From positions 45,850,338 through 45,914,337 of the forward strand of contig OX457061.1 in the NCBI GenBank assembly GCA_949752795.1: DNA of 64,000 nucleotides, read 5' to 3'. This document shows, one piece after another, positions 63,524 through 64,000 of the stretch. Origin of the DNA: Hyperoodon ampullatus (Eukaryota; Chordata; Mammalia; Artiodactyla; Ziphiidae). The stretch's first letter is position 1; each line of letters opens with the position of its first letter. Both the position numbers and the translations under genes were made by a program. The notes below the pieces were generated by a model. That model did no database searches, was not told the origin of the DNA, and saw only the letters and a program-made list of their open reading frames with translations.

Positions 63524-64000
63524 AAAAGCTTTACAGACAAGCAAAAGCTAAGAGAACGCAGCATCACCAAACCAGCTCTACAACAAATGCTAAAGGGACT
63601 TCTCTAAGTGGGAAACACAAGAGAAGAAAAACACCTACAAAAACAAACCCATAACAATTAAGAAAATGGCCATAGGAACATACGTATCGATAATTACCTA
63701 AAACGTGAATGGATTAAATGCTCCAACCAAAAGACACAGGCTTGCTGAATGGATACAAAAACAAGACCCATATATATGCTGTCTCCAAGAGACCCACTTC
63801 AGACCCAGGGACACATACAGACTGAAAGTGAGGGGGTAGAAAAAGACATTCCATGCAAATGGAAATCAAAGGAAAGATAGAGTAGCAATACTCATATCAA
63901 TAAAATAGACTTTAAAATAAAGAACGTTACAAGAGACAAGGAAGGATACTACATAATGATCAAGGGATCAATCCGAGAAGATATAACAATTATAAATACA

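Larger units (their letters stand above)
61182..64000 (+). mobile_element. L1 LINE with ORF1 and start of ORF2 region, multiply interrupted
   Basis: Leader sequence and ORF1 begin here. 61430-61654 encodes the coiled-coil part of ORF1p (QEMFNKDLEELKNK, ending SRITEAEERISDLED). After a TPT1 retrocopy the ORF1 sequence resumes at about 62790 (SLRDFWDNIKHSNVRIIRVP, then stops). After a second insertion at 63266-63523 it runs on to the window edge. The reading frames are dead. Confidence 0.9.

Overview
This window is vertebrate nuclear DNA from a mammal, almost certainly a cetacean (whale or dolphin). Exons have GT-AG introns, there is one CpG-island promoter, and the repeats are typical of placental mammals (L1, L2, MIR, MER5, MER1-like, ERV LTR). 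About 50 copies of tRNA-derived SINEs of the CHR type are present. Their heads read GGGCTTCCCTGGTGG or GGGACTTCCCTGG. Many belong to a ~205-bp form ending GAGGCCCGCGTACCGC plus oligo-A, which I know as abundant in toothed-whale genomes. The call rests on this SINE content and was not checked by a search.

The only functional protein gene I can support is DCAF12 (older name WDR40A) on the + strand. Its nine coding exons run from 6065 to 46281 and encode 452 residues. A CpG-island promoter lies at about 5330-6330, and a ~1.9-kb 3' UTR ends near a poly(A) signal at 48204. DCAF12 is a WD40 substrate receptor of the CUL4-DDB1 ubiquitin ligase. Intron sizes are about 1.09, 21.9, 1.07, 9.9, 0.98, 1.6, 1.8 and 0.52 kb. 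All eight splice pairs are canonical and the frame stays open throughout.

Layout: 1-5000 is upstream intergenic DNA with an L2, two SINEs at one site, an L1 split by an LTR, and an unrecognised 800-bp stretch. 5040-6330 is the promoter. 6143-46122 is the intron/exon body, in which introns 2 and 4 are packed with SINEs and L1s. 46282-48225 is the 3' UTR. 48226-64000 is downstream intergenic DNA with old repeats, SINEs and, from 61182 to the end, an L1 interrupted by a TPT1 retrocopy (itself carrying a SINE) and by a truncated L1 that appears to carry a 3' transduction. From memory of human 9p13.3, DCAF12 lies between UBAP2 and UBAP1; neither is visible here.

I found no new gene system. The noteworthy material is retrotransposition history: four places where successive insertions used the same target site (three copies of the target sequence each), probable 3' transductions by a SINE and an L1, a SINE inserted in a SINE with an exact 16-bp duplication, a 5'-truncated retrocopy of an unidentified transcript in intron 6, and a TPT1 retrocopy whose 172-codon frame is open except for a lost start codon. 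Repeat family names come from pattern recognition only, so boundaries are approximate to a few bases unless target-site duplications (TSDs) are given.
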